Part shown: positions 1-9,032 of the stretch, in pieces
Layout of the letters: the number at the start of each line of letters is the position of its first letter
Numbering within the stretch: the first letter of the stretch is position 1
NCBI GenBank assembly: GCA_021299465.1
Contig: JAJTHB010000029.1
Location: 1-64,000, forward strand
Source: Rickettsiales bacterium
Lineage (GTDB): Bacteria; Pseudomonadota; Alphaproteobacteria; Rickettsiales; SXRF01
DNA: 64,000 nt
Reading direction: 5' to 3'
Position numbers and translations under genes: made by a program
Notes under the pieces: model-generated
What the model was told of the DNA's origin: nothing
Seen by the model: only the letters and a program-made list of their open reading frames with translations
Database searches by the model: none

Positions 1-960
1 CAGATTTTTCTTCCAGTTGAACGAAGGCGAGCAGTTATAAGCGAGCAATTTACCAGGATGCACTTTATGCAGCGCCTCGGCAAAGCGGCGTGCTTCGGCG
101 ATATCCGGCTTGCTGGTTTCACACCAGACGAGGTCGGAGTAGGGCGCGTAAGCAATGCCGCGCATGATCGCTGCATCAAGGCCGCCTTTATATTTATAGA
201 AGCCTTCCGAGGTGCGTTCCTTCTCGATAAAAGGTGCATCAAGCGGGTCGATATCGCTGGTGATGAGATAAGCGCCGTTGGCATCTGTGCGCGCGACAAT
301 GGCGGTCGGCACATCCATGATATCCGCAGCAAGACGCGCCGCAATCAGCTTCTGGTTTTGTTCCGAAACCGGAACGAGCACCTTGCCGCCCATATGGCCG
401 CATTTCTTGGCTGAAGCGAGCTGGTCTTCAAAATGAACGCCCGCTGCGCCTGCTTCGATCATACCTTTCATCAGCTCAAAAGCGTTGAGCGAGCCGCCAA
501 AACCTGCCTCGGCATCGGCGACAATTGGCATCAGCCAGTCAATATCATCTTTGCCTTCGGCGTGGTGTAGCTGGTCAGCACGCATCAGGCAGTTATTGAT
601 TTTCTTCACCACCGCCGGAACCGAATCCGCCGGATAGAGGCTCTGGTCGGGATACATCTGCCCGGCGAGATTGGCATCCGCCGCCACCTGCCAGCCGGAA
701 AGGTAAATCGCTTTAAGGCCTGCTTTCACCTGCTGCATCGCCTGATTGCCGGTGAGTGCGCCGAGCGCATTCACATACGGCATGGTGTGCATGAAACGCC
801 ATAATTTTTCTGATGTCTGGCGCGCAATCGAATGTTCAATCGCAATCGTACCGCGCAGGCGAACAACCTCATCCGCCGAGTAGGGACGAGAAACGCCCTT
901 CCAGCGCGGTGAATTTTTCCAATCCTGCTCGAGTTCTTTCGCGGTTTTCAGCGTTTTCAT
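1..960 (-). CDS. aceA: Isocitrate lyase (5' part, runs off the left edge)
   Basis: Isocitrate lyase splits isocitrate into succinate and glyoxylate, the first step of the glyoxylate shunt. The frame is open from the ATG at 960 to the window edge, giving about 320 of the usual ~430 residues. The active-site signature KKCGHMGG is visible, as are the downstream VARTDA block and WCETSKPD. The start ATG overlaps the aceB stop in an ATGA, so the two genes are translationally coupled as aceB-aceA. The C-terminal part lies outside the window. The identity is clear from sequence recognition. Confidence 0.97.
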   Translation of the reverse strand, partial: MKTLKTAKELEQDWKNSPRWKGVSRPYSADEVVRLRGTIAIEHSIARQTSEKLWRFMHTMPYVNALGALTGNQAMQQVKAGLKAIYLSGWQVAADANLAGQMYPDQSLYPADSVPAVVKKINNCLMRADQLHHAEGKDDIDWLMPIVADAEAGFGGSLNAFELMKGMIEAGAAGVHFEDQLASAKKCGHMGGKVLVPVSEQNQKLIAARLAADIMDVPTAIVARTDANGAYLITSDIDPLDAPFIEKERTSEGFYKYKGGLDAAIMRGIAYAPYSDLVWCETSKPDIAEARRFAEALHKVHPGKLLAYNCSPSFNWKKNL

Positions 961-2549
961 GCAGCATTCCTTTCGTTTTCTATCAGCCTTTCATACGCCG
1001 GAAGCGTTAAGAAATCCTGAAGCTCGGGCGCAAGAACGATGTCCGAAAGAAGGGCTCTGGCCGACTCATAGCGCGCGGCCGGATAGCTAGCCCCTTGCTC
1101 TCGTTTGATTTTTTCCATCTCTTCCGCAAGTAAGGCCTGATAAAGCGCAGCATTAATTTTTTTGCCATCTTCAAGTTTGGCCGCAGAATGATGCACCCAT
1201 TGCCAGAGCTGCGTGCGTGAGATTTCGGCGGTCGCGGCATCTTCCATTAAATTGAAAATCGGTACGCAGCCCTGGCCGGAAAGCCACGAAGCCATGTAGC
1301 GCAGCGACACGCTAATATTACCACGAAAACCGGCTTCGGTGATGGTGCCTGCCGGCGGTGTGAGCAGCTCTTTCTGCGTGGTAGAAAAATCGGGCAGGGT
1401 TTTGTCCAGCTGGTTGGGGGTGGGCATTAGCCTGTCAAACACTTCCATCGCCACCGGCACCAGCGCAGGATGCGCAACCCATGTGCCGTCATGGCCGTCG
1501 CTGGCTTCGCGCTCCTTATCGGCGCGGACTTTAGCAAGCGCTGCATCATTCGCCGCCGGATCGTTTTTAATTGGAATCTGCGCCGCCATACCGCCCATCG
1601 CGAGCGCGCCGCGGCGGTGGCAGGTTTGAATGACAAGGCGCGAATAAGCACGCAGGAACGGCTGCGTCATCGTGACCTGCGCGCGGTCCGGCAGCAGGAT
1701 TTCCGGATGTTTGCGCAGTTTTTTGAGATAGCTGAAAATATAGTCCCAGCGGCCACAGTTGAGCGCCACAATCCAGTCCCTCAGCTCATAGAGAATTTCA
1801 TGCAGCTCGAACGTGGCGGTGATGGTTTCGATCAGTACCGTGGCGCGGATACTCCCCCTAGGTATGCCAAGCACCTCTTCGCTGAAGGCAAATACTTCCG
1901 CCCACAGCCTTGCTTCCAGATGGCTTTCGAGCTTGGGCAGGTAGAAATAAGGTGCGGTGCCGCGCGAAAGCTGCTCTTTGCTATTATGAAAAAGAAACAG
2001 CCCGAAATCAAAGAGCGCCCCGGGAATCGGTTTGCCGGAGAGCAGCACATGTTTTTCATCCAGATGCCAGCCGCGCGGACGCACGAACAAGATCGCTGGT
2101 TTATCTACTAGTTTATAATGTTTGCCTTCCGGGCTTACGTAATCAATCGTGCGGCGCACGGCGTCGCGCATATTGATTTGCCCGTCGAGCGTTGCTTCCC
2201 AGGCCGGTGCATGGGCATCCTCAAAATCGGCCATGAACACCCGCGCGCCGGAGTTCAGCGCATTAATCACCATCTTGCGATCCACCGGGCCAGTGATCTC
2301 CACACGGCGATCCAGAAGCTCGGCGGGAATCGGCGCGATCTTCCAACTACCCTCACGAATATGTTTCGTATCCGAAATAAAATCAGGAAGCTCTCCGGCA
2401 TCAAACCGCTTTTGGCGATCAGCGCGAAGCGCCAGCAACTCATCACGCCTTGCGGTAAAACGCGCTGCTAGCGTCTCCACGAAAGCGAGTGCGTCTTTGG
2501 TCAGAATCGGTTGGTGTTGCGGCGCTACCGGTGCGCGAAGTTCCAGCAT
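957..2549 (-). CDS. aceB: Malate synthase A
   Basis: Condenses glyoxylate with acetyl-CoA to malate, the second glyoxylate-shunt step, in the cytosol. The 530-residue length fits the isoform A family. The conserved block [12 protein letters not shown] and the C-terminal [17 protein letters not shown] are both present. A strong GGAGG ribosome site lies just before the ATG. It is the upstream gene of an aceB-aceA pair with a four-base overlap. No promoter was seen in the short 45-base gap before it, so it may be read through from the membrane-protein gene upstream. Confidence 0.97.
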   Translation of the reverse strand: MLELRAPVAPQHQPILTKDALAFVETLAARFTARRDELLALRADRQKRFDAGELPDFISDTKHIREGSWKIAPIPAELLDRRVEITGPVDRKMVINALNSGARVFMADFEDAHAPAWEATLDGQINMRDAVRRTIDYVSPEGKHYKLVDKPAILFVRPRGWHLDEKHVLLSGKPIPGALFDFGLFLFHNSKEQLSRGTAPYFYLPKLESHLEARLWAEVFAFSEEVLGIPRGSIRATVLIETITATFELHEILYELRDWIVALNCGRWDYIFSYLKKLRKHPEILLPDRAQVTMTQPFLRAYSRLVIQTCHRRGALAMGGMAAQIPIKNDPAANDAALAKVRADKEREASDGHDGTWVAHPALVPVAMEVFDRLMPTPNQLDKTLPDFSTTQKELLTPPAGTITEAGFRGNISVSLRYMASWLSGQGCVPIFNLMEDAATAEISRTQLWQWVHHSAAKLEDGKKINAALYQALLAEEMEKIKREQGASYPAARYESARALLSDIVLAPELQDFLTLPAYERLIENERNAA

Positions 2550-2594
2550 AAAGCCTCCATGTTTGAAGGCGTCACCATGCCAGAAATGTTTTGG

Positions 2595-3458
2595 CTAGAC
2601 AATCGCCGCGACGTGAGAAGCGGCTTGCTGGCGCTGGGCATCAATCTTTGCAGCAAAGGATTTGCTGGATTCTTCTTTTGGCGCAGCCGGTATTGCTTCG
2701 AGGGCGGGCGGCGGTTCTGTGCTATCTTGTTTCTTTTCAGTCCTGCGCGCGATTTTCCGGCTAGTAAAATAAAGCCCTGCTGTGCACACCGAGGTATAAA
2801 ACGCCTCAAACAAGCTCACCCGGAAAATTTCCCGCACATCAAGTTTGCCAAACCATTTCGTGATGGATGGTTTATTGGCCGCCCATTCGCCAACGGCGAC
2901 GCCCGGATGATTGAACATGCGATCATTGAGGCTAACGCCGCCCGGCTTGATTTTATCCAGCGCGACAGCCGTCGGCACGACGATGCCTGCCGTGATAAAG
3001 CGCCCGCCCAGTACACTGAGCCATGATTGTTTCGGCTCGGCTTTGTAGGCATCGTCATTATCCGGCGTGGTGCCCATTTTATCATCAAACCACTTGCCGA
3101 TTTTTTCACGCCGGTCTTCTACCATTTTCACAAACGGCGCCATGAGCGAGCCGTCGAGGAAGGAGAAAAACACCATCTTCGACATATCGGCCTGATTGTG
3201 AGTCATACCCATGGATTTGAATTTGCCCATCAGCCAGTCGCCGCGCTTCTGGAAAAACTCGCCGACTTTGCCGTAGATGAGCTTACCTTCCTTGGTGCGG
3301 TCGCCGCCGCGCGAGGTGAGGTAGGTCGCGCCCACCGAAATGCTGAACACGGCAAGGTTGGTGACGATTGGATACAGCACCACGTCAAACAGCTTAAGCC
3401 CCAGTGTGCGCTTCACTGGTTCTTCATGTTCGAGTGGCGGTGTGTGTATCGCTTCCAT
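2595..3458 (-). CDS. Unknown membrane protein
   Basis: I do not recognise this 287-residue protein. It has hydrophobic stretches at about residues 24-47, 152-167 and 211-234. The central region (about 55-145) is soluble and charged, and the C-terminal tail is rich in Pro, Ala and Lys. A repeated phrase around residues 97-110 (FFSFLDGSLMAPFVKMVEDRR) suggests an amphipathic membrane contact. It has its own strong promoter about 125 bases upstream and a leader hairpin, so it is a real expressed gene. It precedes aceB on the same strand, but nothing in the sequence ties it to the glyoxylate shunt. Confidence 0.8.
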   Translation of the reverse strand: MEAIHTPPLEHEEPVKRTLGLKLFDVVLYPIVTNLAVFSISVGATYLTSRGGDRTKEGKLIYGKVGEFFQKRGDWLMGKFKSMGMTHNQADMSKMVFFSFLDGSLMAPFVKMVEDRREKIGKWFDDKMGTTPDNDDAYKAEPKQSWLSVLGGRFITAGIVVPTAVALDKIKPGGVSLNDRMFNHPGVAVGEWAANKPSITKWFGKLDVREIFRVSLFEAFYTSVCTAGLYFTSRKIARRTEKKQDSTEPPPALEAIPAAPKEESSKSFAAKIDAQRQQAASHVAAIV

Positions 3459-3489
3459 GGCTCACTAGCGCGGGAGGCACCAAACAAAA

Positions 3490-3517
3490 CATCTCCAGCG
3501 GCGTGACCGTGGAGATG
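3490..3517 (-). promoter_or_regulatory. Leader hairpin before the unknown membrane protein gene
   Basis: An 8-bp inverted repeat (CATCTCCA / TGGAGATG, 12-base loop) lies in the leader between the promoter at 3583-3611 and the ATG at 3458. On the minus strand it is followed by TTTTGTTT. It could therefore be a weak attenuator or a terminator for the upstream transsulfuration gene. Only the inverted repeat itself is seen directly. Confidence 0.45.
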
Positions 3518-3582
3518 GATCATTAGCCGCTTTAGCCGTTTGTTTAATGTGCCCGCAATTTGGGTTAAATCAGCACAGTCTC

Positions 3583-3611
3583 ACTATGTGATAAAGATAC
3601 CGCCTTGTCAA
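3583..3611 (-). promoter_or_regulatory. Sigma-70-type promoter for the membrane protein gene
   Basis: On the minus strand there is a perfect -35 TTGACA (3611-3606), a 17-base spacer and a -10 CATAGT (3588-3583, 4 of 6 consensus). Transcription would start near 3576 and give a leader of about 118 bases. The spacing and the perfect -35 make this one of the best promoters in the window. Confidence 0.65.
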
Positions 3612-3636
3612 AATGCGAAATGTGAAGATTTCGTGA

Positions 3637-4809
3637 CTAGGCCTTGCTTAGCGCCGATTCGAGGTCAGTGATTAAATCGCTAACATCCTCAATTCCAACA
3701 GAAATTCGAATAAGGCCATCCTCAATGCCGATCTTTCTGCGCACATCGGCGGGAATCGAGGCATGGGTCATGATGCCCGGATGCTCAATCAGGCTCTCAA
3801 TCCCGCCCAGGCTTTCCGCCAATGTAAAAACCTTGCAGCTGGTGAGCATGGCACGGCAGGCAGGTTCGCCGCCTTTCAAAACCGCGGAGATCATGCCGCC
3901 GAAACCACCGGTCATCTGGCGTTTTGCCAGCTCATGCTGCGGGTGGCTGGCAAGTCCCGGGTAAATGACGCGCTGGATTTTCGGGTGCTTTTCCAAAAAG
4001 CGGGCAATCTCCATAGCGTTATGACAGTGGCGCTCCATGCGTAGTGGCAGGGTTTTGAGGCCTCTATGAGCGAGGAAACTGTCAAATGGGCTGGCAATAG
4101 AGCCAACCGCATTTTGCAAAAAGCCGATGCGCTCGGCCAATTCCTGATTTGCGGCCACCACCACACCGCCGATAACATCCGAATGGCCGCCGATATATTT
4201 GGTGGCGGAGTGCAGCACAAGGTCAAAGCCGTGATTGATCGGGCGCTGCAGGGCAGGGGAGGCAAACGTATTATCGGCCACACAAATTAGGCTATGCTTT
4301 TTCGCAATCGCCGCCGCCGCCGATAAATCCACCAGCTTCAGCAGCGGATTGGTCGGCGTTTCCACCCAGAGCATTCTGGTGTCTTTAGTGATCGCTGCTT
4401 CCAGCTTGCTGCTATCCGTGAGATCGACATAGGTCACCTGAAGATTAGCAGAGCTTTTGCGCACGCGCTCAAACAGCCGGTACGTGCCGCCGTAAAGATC
4501 ATCCATCGCCACAATGTGCGAACCGGCGGGCAGCATGTCCAGAACACACGCCGCTGCCGCCATGCCGGAAGCAAAGGCAAAGCCGCTATGGCCGCCTTCC
4601 AGCGCCGCCACCGCACGCTCATAGGCAAAGCGCGTCGGGTTGTGGCTGCGGCCATAATCATAGCCGAGATGCTCGCCGGGCGCGATTTGTGCGTAGGTCG
4701 AGGTCGCGTAAATCGGGGTGATCACCGCGTTCGTAGCCACGTCAAACTCCTGCCCGCCGTGGATGGCGTTGGTGGCTGGTTTCCAGTCTTTATGATAGCG
4801 TTTGGTCAT
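3637..4809 (-). CDS. Cystathionine gamma-lyase / gamma-synthase family PLP enzyme
   Basis: A 390-residue member of the Cys/Met-metabolism PLP family. The lysine that binds PLP lies in the motif LHSATKYIGGHSD, and the family blocks YDYGRSHNPTR and WVETPTNPL are present. The gene follows a cystathionine beta-synthase, so cystathionine gamma-lyase in reverse transsulfuration (cystathionine to cysteine) is the likely role. Gamma-synthase or homocysteine synthase cannot be excluded from sequence alone. I chose the ATG at 4809 because the longer start at 4827 lies inside a palindromic repeat. Confidence 0.9.
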   Translation of the reverse strand: MTKRYHKDWKPATNAIHGGQEFDVATNAVITPIYATSTYAQIAPGEHLGYDYGRSHNPTRFAYERAVAALEGGHSGFAFASGMAAAACVLDMLPAGSHIVAMDDLYGGTYRLFERVRKSSANLQVTYVDLTDSSKLEAAITKDTRMLWVETPTNPLLKLVDLSAAAAIAKKHSLICVADNTFASPALQRPINHGFDLVLHSATKYIGGHSDVIGGVVVAANQELAERIGFLQNAVGSIASPFDSFLAHRGLKTLPLRMERHCHNAMEIARFLEKHPKIQRVIYPGLASHPQHELAKRQMTGGFGGMISAVLKGGEPACRAMLTSCKVFTLAESLGGIESLIEHPGIMTHASIPADVRRKIGIEDGLIRISVGIEDVSDLITDLESALSKA

Positions 4810-4821
4810 GTATGTCTTTCT

Positions 4822-4889
4822 TGTCATCCTGAGCGAAGCGCAGCGTAGTCGAAGGATCTTAAGATCCCTCGGCTACGCTCGGGATGACA
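4822..4889. repeat. Palindromic intergenic repeat, family A copy 1
   Basis: A 68-base imperfect palindrome that starts TGTCATCC and ends GGATGACA. It fills the whole gap between the beta-synthase stop codon (4890) and the gamma-lyase start. A second copy lies at 18812-18887 between ribE and ribB. The ends and the central AAGGATCTT / AAGATCC arms are shared between copies, while the inner part varies. It could fold as one long hairpin in RNA. Confidence 0.85.
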
Positions 4890-6260
4890 TTAAGCATGTC
4901 CTATTCGTTTGCGCAAATATTGTAGCAAATCAATCGGCGTGATCAGACCTAAAAACTGCTCGCCTTCCATCACAATCGCCACCATGCCGCGCTCGAAAAT
5001 CGGCAGCAGCTCTTCAAACGGGCGCGATACATCGATGGTGGTAAGATTCTTCGTCATCGCATCAGAAACTTTCATGGCAAAGCCGCTCGGATTGCCGGTG
5101 ATGCCGAGCAGGATGTCCATCTCTGAGATGAGGCCGAGCAGTTTGCCACCACCCATCACCGGCAGCTGCGACACATCATACATTTTCATTTTGCGGTAAG
5201 CGCCCGCGAGCGTGTCGGACGGCAGTACGGTGATCGCGTTTTTTGCGGTGTGCGGGCGAGTAATCAGATCGCTGAGGTCATGCGCTTCGTCTTTCATCAC
5301 CATCCCATGATCATCCAGCCAGTATTCGTTATAGATTTTGGAGAGGTATTTATTGCCCGAGTCGCACACGAAACTCACCACGCGCTTTTTGCTTTTCTGC
5401 GCGCGGCAATAGCGCAGTGCGGAGGCGATTAAGGTACCGGACGACGAGCCGCAGATAATGCCTTCTTTTTTTAGCACCTCGCGCGCCGTAGCGATTGATT
5501 CCGCATCCGAAATGGTATAGGCGTGCCTCACAAAAGAAAGCTCGCAGTTTTTGGGGATGAAATCCTCGCCGATGCCTTCCACTAGCCAGCTTCCAGCCTC
5601 AATCATGACGCCGTCATTCACATAAGGCGCGAGCACCGAGCCTTTCGGATCCGCGAGCACCATTTCGAGATTGGGCTGAACGCGTGCGAAATATCGCCCA
5701 AGGCCGGTGAGCGTGCCGCCGCTGCCTACGCCGCAGACGACGGCATCGACGTTATGCTCCATCTGCTCCCAGATTTCCGGGCCGGTCGAGCGCTCATGCG
5801 TGACCGGATTATTCGGGTTTTCAAACTGGTTCACATAAAACCCGCCCCGCTCGGCGGCGATACGCTTTGCCATATCCTGATAATATTCGCTATGGCCGAT
5901 GCCGACATCTGAGCGCGTCATCACGACCTGCGCGCCGAGCGCTTTGAGGTGAAAAATTTTCTCCTGGCTCATTTTGTCAGGAATCACCAGCACCAGCTTG
6001 TAGCCCTTCTGGCTGGCGACCAACGCGAGGCCAAGGCCTGTGTTGCCAGCGGTTGCTTCCACCAGCGTGCCGCCGGGTTTCAGGCTACCGTCTTTTTCCG
6101 CCGCATCGATCATCGAAAGCGCGATACGATCCTTGATTGATCCGCCCGGGTTGTGGCTTTCGAGCTTGAGATATAGTTCGCACAGGCCGGTATCCAGATG
6201 GTTCACCTTGACCATCGGCGTGTTACCAATCAGCGATAAGACGTTCTCGGCGCTAGGCAT
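4890..6260 (-). CDS. cbs: Cystathionine beta-synthase with CBS domains
   Basis: Joins serine (or an activated serine) and homocysteine to cystathionine using PLP. Residues 1 to about 320 form the catalytic domain, with the PLP lysine in HNPGGSIKDR and the phosphate-binding GVGSGGTLTG. The C-terminal ~110 residues form a pair of CBS domains, seen in the repeated LPVMGGGKLLGLISEMD and GEQFLGLITPIDLL. I prefer the ATG at 6260 (MPSAENVLSLIGNTP) over 6284, because a small upstream ORF ends exactly there (TAG at 6255-6253). The next gene is the gamma-lyase, across a palindromic repeat. Confidence 0.92.
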   Translation of the reverse strand: MPSAENVLSLIGNTPMVKVNHLDTGLCELYLKLESHNPGGSIKDRIALSMIDAAEKDGSLKPGGTLVEATAGNTGLGLALVASQKGYKLVLVIPDKMSQEKIFHLKALGAQVVMTRSDVGIGHSEYYQDMAKRIAAERGGFYVNQFENPNNPVTHERSTGPEIWEQMEHNVDAVVCGVGSGGTLTGLGRYFARVQPNLEMVLADPKGSVLAPYVNDGVMIEAGSWLVEGIGEDFIPKNCELSFVRHAYTISDAESIATAREVLKKEGIICGSSSGTLIASALRYCRAQKSKKRVVSFVCDSGNKYLSKIYNEYWLDDHGMVMKDEAHDLSDLITRPHTAKNAITVLPSDTLAGAYRKMKMYDVSQLPVMGGGKLLGLISEMDILLGITGNPSGFAMKVSDAMTKNLTTIDVSRPFEELLPIFERGMVAIVMEGEQFLGLITPIDLLQYLRKRIGHA

Positions 6261-6372
6261 CGCGGATCCGCTTTTCTTCATCACCGGCCGTTGATGGCTT
6301 GCCGTAATTCAGCGCATCCCAGTGTGATTTGGGGCGAAATAATTTTGAAAAAAATGTTTTGAGCCAGTTCAT
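6253..6372 (-). CDS. Small basic ORF (39 aa) leading into cbs
   Basis: A 39-codon frame starts at 6372 with a strong GGAGG site a few bases before the ATG. It ends in a TAG that overlaps the first codons of cbs. The peptide begins MNWLKTFFSKLF, a hydrophobic-basic N-terminus, and continues as a charged tail (ending EEKRIRDA). The good ribosome site and the stop-start overlap suggest a translated small gene or a leader peptide coupled to cbs. I do not recognise a family. Confidence 0.5.
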   Translation of the reverse strand: MNWLKTFFSKLFRPKSHWDALNYGKPSTAGDEEKRIRDA

Positions 6373-6503
6373 GAAGCCTCCGAATGATGCGAAGAGGGTT
6401 GTAGTGCAAAAAAAGAGGGAAGGGAAGTGGCAAGCCCTACGGGATTTGTGGGGGGCTACTGCGCGCCCACCCTCAAAGGGGCAACTCGCTTCGCTGCGTT
6501 GTC

Positions 6504-6557
6504 AAAATCGTCTTACTGACGATTTTACGAACCCTTCGGGTTCATTGCCTGAAGGCA
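6504..6557. repeat. Three consecutive short hairpins
   Basis: The roughly 230-base gap between the small ORF and the tRNA-Glu region holds no gene but three adjacent perfect inverted repeats. They are AAAATCGTC/GACGATTTT (6504-6526), GAACCC/GGGTTC around TTC (6529-6543) and TGCCT/AGGCA (6546-6557). They sit just downstream of the tRNA terminator in the minus direction. Their role is unknown. Confidence 0.6.
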
Positions 6558-6566
6558 TAACCATCA

Positions 6567-6590
6567 TAAAAAAAAGCCCCAAGAGGGGCT
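6567..6590 (-). terminator. Rho-independent terminator of tRNA-Glu
   Basis: On the minus strand, AGCCCC and GGGGCT pair around a TCTT loop (6590-6575), followed directly by a run of eight T. It lies 10 bases past the tRNA CCA end and is the clearest intrinsic terminator in the window. Confidence 0.85.
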
Positions 6591-6600
6591 GTTTTTATGG

Positions 6601-6675
6601 TGGTGACCCCTACGGGAATCGAACCCGTGTTACCTCCGTGAAAGGGAGGTGTCCTAACCGCTAGACGAAGGGGTC
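6601..6675 (-). tRNA. tRNA-Glu (anticodon TTC)
   Basis: A 75-base cloverleaf read on the minus strand. The acceptor arms are GACCCCT and GGGGTC, and the D arm has GTCTAGCGGTTAGGAC. The anticodon stem is CCTCC/GGAGG with loop CTTTCAC, giving anticodon TTC. The T arm contains GGTTCGATTCC and the terminal CCA is encoded. It has its own promoter upstream (6692-6720) and a terminator downstream. Confidence 0.97.
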
Positions 6676-6691
6676 TTAAAAAAGGAAGCGT

Positions 6692-6720
6692 ACTATCTTC
6701 AGAACGCCCCCCTCAGTCAA
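6692..6720 (-). promoter_or_regulatory. Promoter of tRNA-Glu
   Basis: On the minus strand, -35 TTGACT (6720-6715), a 17-base spacer and -10 GATAGT (6697-6692) lie about 16 bases before the tRNA 5' end at 6675. A GC-rich stretch within the spacer is typical of stable-RNA promoters. Confidence 0.65.
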
Positions 6721-6793
6721 TAAAAAAATGGTGATGCTAGGGGCAAAGTGCCAAAGCACTTGCAATTAGGCGCGATCAGCCTAGGATTTTCCA

Positions 6794-7342
6794 ATGATTG
6801 CCATGCAATATTCCATCCCTCTGCCAGCTAATTTTGATTCTGATGATGTGGTGCGCCGCGTTGAAAACCGCCGCGCGTCGTTTGATGCACATGCAGGATT
6901 GGTACACAAATCCTTCCTGTATAATGCTAAAGAGCGGCTCTATGCGCCGTTTTACGTGTGGAAGGATGTGGGCGAGGCGCGCGATTTTCTGCTCGACGAG
7001 TTGTTTCACGGCGTGGTGGAAACCTTTAACCGTCACCGTGTCCGCAGCTGGTATGTGGCAAACATGGTTTATGCGAACCGCGAGCTATATGCCAGCTATG
7101 CGCGCCGCGATATCGATGTGATTCCGCCTGAGGCCAAGCTGGATGAATATTTAGAGCGCGAGCGCGAGGCGCAAAAGCAGCTTTCCGGCCACCCTGATTT
7201 ATATGCCCATACGCTGGCGTTTGATCCTGACCGCTGGGAAATACTGCATTTCAGCTTATGGAAAGATAAACAGGCCGCTCCAAAATCCACCAGCGACAGC
7301 ATGATGGATTATGAGGTGCTACACATTAGTGAGCCTGCTTAA
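6794..7342 (+). CDS. DUF4865-like protein
   Basis: A 182-residue soluble protein beginning MIAMQYSIPLPANFD. The opening MIAMQY(S/T).PLPAD, the LYAPFYVWKD block and the spacing of aromatic residues match my memory of DUF4865, a small alpha/beta family of unknown function related to monooxygenase-like folds. No catalytic residues can be named. Its stop codon overlaps that of the convergent lipoprotein gene in the four bases TTAA, so there is no room for a terminator between them. Confidence 0.65.
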   Translation: MIAMQYSIPLPANFDSDDVVRRVENRRASFDAHAGLVHKSFLYNAKERLYAPFYVWKDVGEARDFLLDELFHGVVETFNRHRVRSWYVANMVYANRELYASYARRDIDVIPPEAKLDEYLEREREAQKQLSGHPDLYAHTLAFDPDRWEILHFSLWKDKQAAPKSTSDSMMDYEVLHISEPA

Positions 7343-7812
7343 AAGCCGCCGCCAGGCCTGCGTCCTGGCGCAGCACCCGTGTCGCCGCCGCGATTAAAGC
7401 GGCCGATATTGCCAAGAATCTGCTCAATGGCATTCATCGAGTGACCTTCGGTTGGTGTTACGCGCTTGGCGAGTGCAAATTCCTTGCTCGCTGACTGGTC
7501 GTAATGCTCGACGCTTTTTACCAAACCTGCATCATCAAACACAATGCGCACTACTTGCTGATCCACCGTTTCGGGGGCAAGAAATGCCGTCGTCTCTTTG
7601 CGCGCGCTGATGTAATACCAGGTTTCTTCGCCAAAACTCGAGGTTGCCGAGGGCGAGCCAAAATTAGCCAGAATCTGGTCTTTGCTGGTGCTGCCCGTGG
7701 TGATCGTCTGTTTCCAGTCAGCGTTTGCAACGTGGCCACGCGTATCAACCTTGGGTGAGCAGGCGGCAAGAAGAAAGAGGGCTGTTAGAATAAGGGTATG
7801 TTTTTGCTTCAT
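7339..7812 (-). CDS. BamE/SmpA-like outer-membrane lipoprotein
   Basis: The 157-residue product starts MKQKHTLILTALFLLAAC, a lipoprotein signal with lipobox LAAC. The mature part has the SmpA/OmlA fold motif: GSTSKDQILANFGSPS followed by FGEETWYYIS, as in BamE, which supports the beta-barrel assembly machine. The C-terminal tail is Gly/Arg-rich (about 20 residues), as in some alphaproteobacterial BamE proteins. I chose the ATG at 7812, because the upstream in-frame extension does not look like a signal sequence. It is divergent from dcd. Confidence 0.85.
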   Translation of the reverse strand: MKQKHTLILTALFLLAACSPKVDTRGHVANADWKQTITTGSTSKDQILANFGSPSATSSFGEETWYYISARKETTAFLAPETVDQQVVRIVFDDAGLVKSVEHYDQSASKEFALAKRVTPTEGHSMNAIEQILGNIGRFNRGGDTGAAPGRRPGGGF

Positions 7813-7952
7813 AAACATAGAAATACTTGATGAACTTGGGACGTTAGCTGATCTTATTAGAAAACGCAAGATGGCAGCGAATTTTCCTTGGTTTTTACTC
7901 AAGCAGCGAATAAAAACATGGTTTATTTCCACTAAGCTAATTTGAGGACTTT

Positions 7953-8516
7953 ATGGGCATCATGCCGGATAGCTGGATTCGTGCGCAGGCTGAAAAGGGC
8001 ATGATCGAGCCTTTTGTTGAAAATTTGAAGCGCGAGGGTGTCATTTCGTATGGAGTGTCGAGCTACGGCTATGATGCACGCGTGTCGGATGAGTTTAAAA
8101 TTTTTACCAATGTCGATTCAGCGATTGTTGATCCTAAGGATTTTTCTCCAAAGGGATTTGTCGATCGCAAGACTGATGTCTGCATCATTCCACCCAATTC
8201 TTTTGTGCTTGCGCGCACGGTTGAGTATTTCCGCATCCCGCGCGATGTGCTGGTGGTTTGCGTCGGCAAATCAACTTACGCGCGCTGCGGCATTATCGTG
8301 AATGTCACACCGCTGGAGCCTGAGTGGGAAGGGCATGTGACGCTCGAATTTTCCAACACCACGCCGCTGCCAGCTAAAATCTATGCAAATGAAGGCGCCT
8401 GTCAGTTTTTGTTTTTAAAAGGCGAAAGCATTTGTGAAACGTCATATGGTGACCGCAAGGGCAAATATCAGAAACAAACCGGCGTGACATTGCCCAAGGT
8501 GGAGCCTGCTATTTAA
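7953..8516 (+). CDS. dcd: dCTP deaminase
   Basis: Deaminates dCTP to dUTP, feeding dTMP synthesis. At 187 residues it has the normal family length. Key motifs are [12 protein letters not shown] near residue 37, GKSTYARCG and then [16 protein letters not shown], which carries the catalytic glutamate. An AGGA site lies five bases before the ATG. The GNAT gene begins at the base directly after its stop codon. I prefer plain dCTP deaminase to the bifunctional dUMP-forming form, but did not test this. Confidence 0.95.
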   Translation: MGIMPDSWIRAQAEKGMIEPFVENLKREGVISYGVSSYGYDARVSDEFKIFTNVDSAIVDPKDFSPKGFVDRKTDVCIIPPNSFVLARTVEYFRIPRDVLVVCVGKSTYARCGIIVNVTPLEPEWEGHVTLEFSNTTPLPAKIYANEGACQFLFLKGESICETSYGDRKGKYQKQTGVTLPKVEPAI

Positions 8517-9032
8517 ATGAACGCGATCGCTGCCGAAGTTCCAAAATCACAAGCCTTTACGCTGCGCCCGATTGCGCCTGCCGATAACTGTCAGATGGCG
8601 GATATCGTTCGCAAGGTGATGACGGAGTTTGGCTGCACCGCCGATGGCTTTGCTATTCATGACCCTGAGCTTGATAATCTATCTGATGCTTATGACCATG
8701 CACGCAGCCGTTATTTTGTTATCGAAGTTGGTGGCAAAGTGGTTGGCGGCGGCGGCGTATCACCGCTGCGTGGGACGTATCAAAATATCTGTGAACTACA
8801 AAAATTTTATGTGCTGCCTGAGCATCGCGGCAAGGGCTATGGCCGTACGCTGCTGGATAGCTGCCTTGAGTTCGCGCGCGAGCAACAGTTCCAGCGCTGC
8901 TACCTGGAAACGGTTCAGCAGATGCATGCTGCCGATAGCCTCTACCGCAAAGCTGGTTTTGAGCCAATCACCATGCCGCTCGGCAATACCGGCCACCATG
9001 CGTGTGATCGCTGGTATGCGAGGATTCTCTGA
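8517..9032 (+). CDS. GNAT-family N-acetyltransferase
   Basis: A 171-residue GCN5-related acetyltransferase. The acetyl-CoA-binding motif A is visible as [19 protein letters not shown] (R/QxxGxG form). It is preceded by a beta strand with [11 protein letters not shown] and followed by [21 protein letters not shown], the usual substrate-side helix. The substrate cannot be predicted. It starts directly after the dcd stop and abuts murA (stop and start overlap by one base), so the three genes probably share one transcript. Confidence 0.88.
   Translation: MNAIAAEVPKSQAFTLRPIAPADNCQMADIVRKVMTEFGCTADGFAIHDPELDNLSDAYDHARSRYFVIEVGGKVVGGGGVSPLRGTYQNICELQKFYVLPEHRGKGYGRTLLDSCLEFAREQQFQRCYLETVQQMHAADSLYRKAGFEPITMPLGNTGHHACDRWYARIL

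Noticed and set aside
1470-2111. 213-codon plus-strand frame opposite aceB
   Set aside because: Antisense shadow of aceB with no recognised motif.
6329-6664. 111-codon plus-strand frame before tRNA-Glu
   Set aside because: It crosses the tRNA-Glu gene, the terminator and the hairpin cluster, so it is not a gene.
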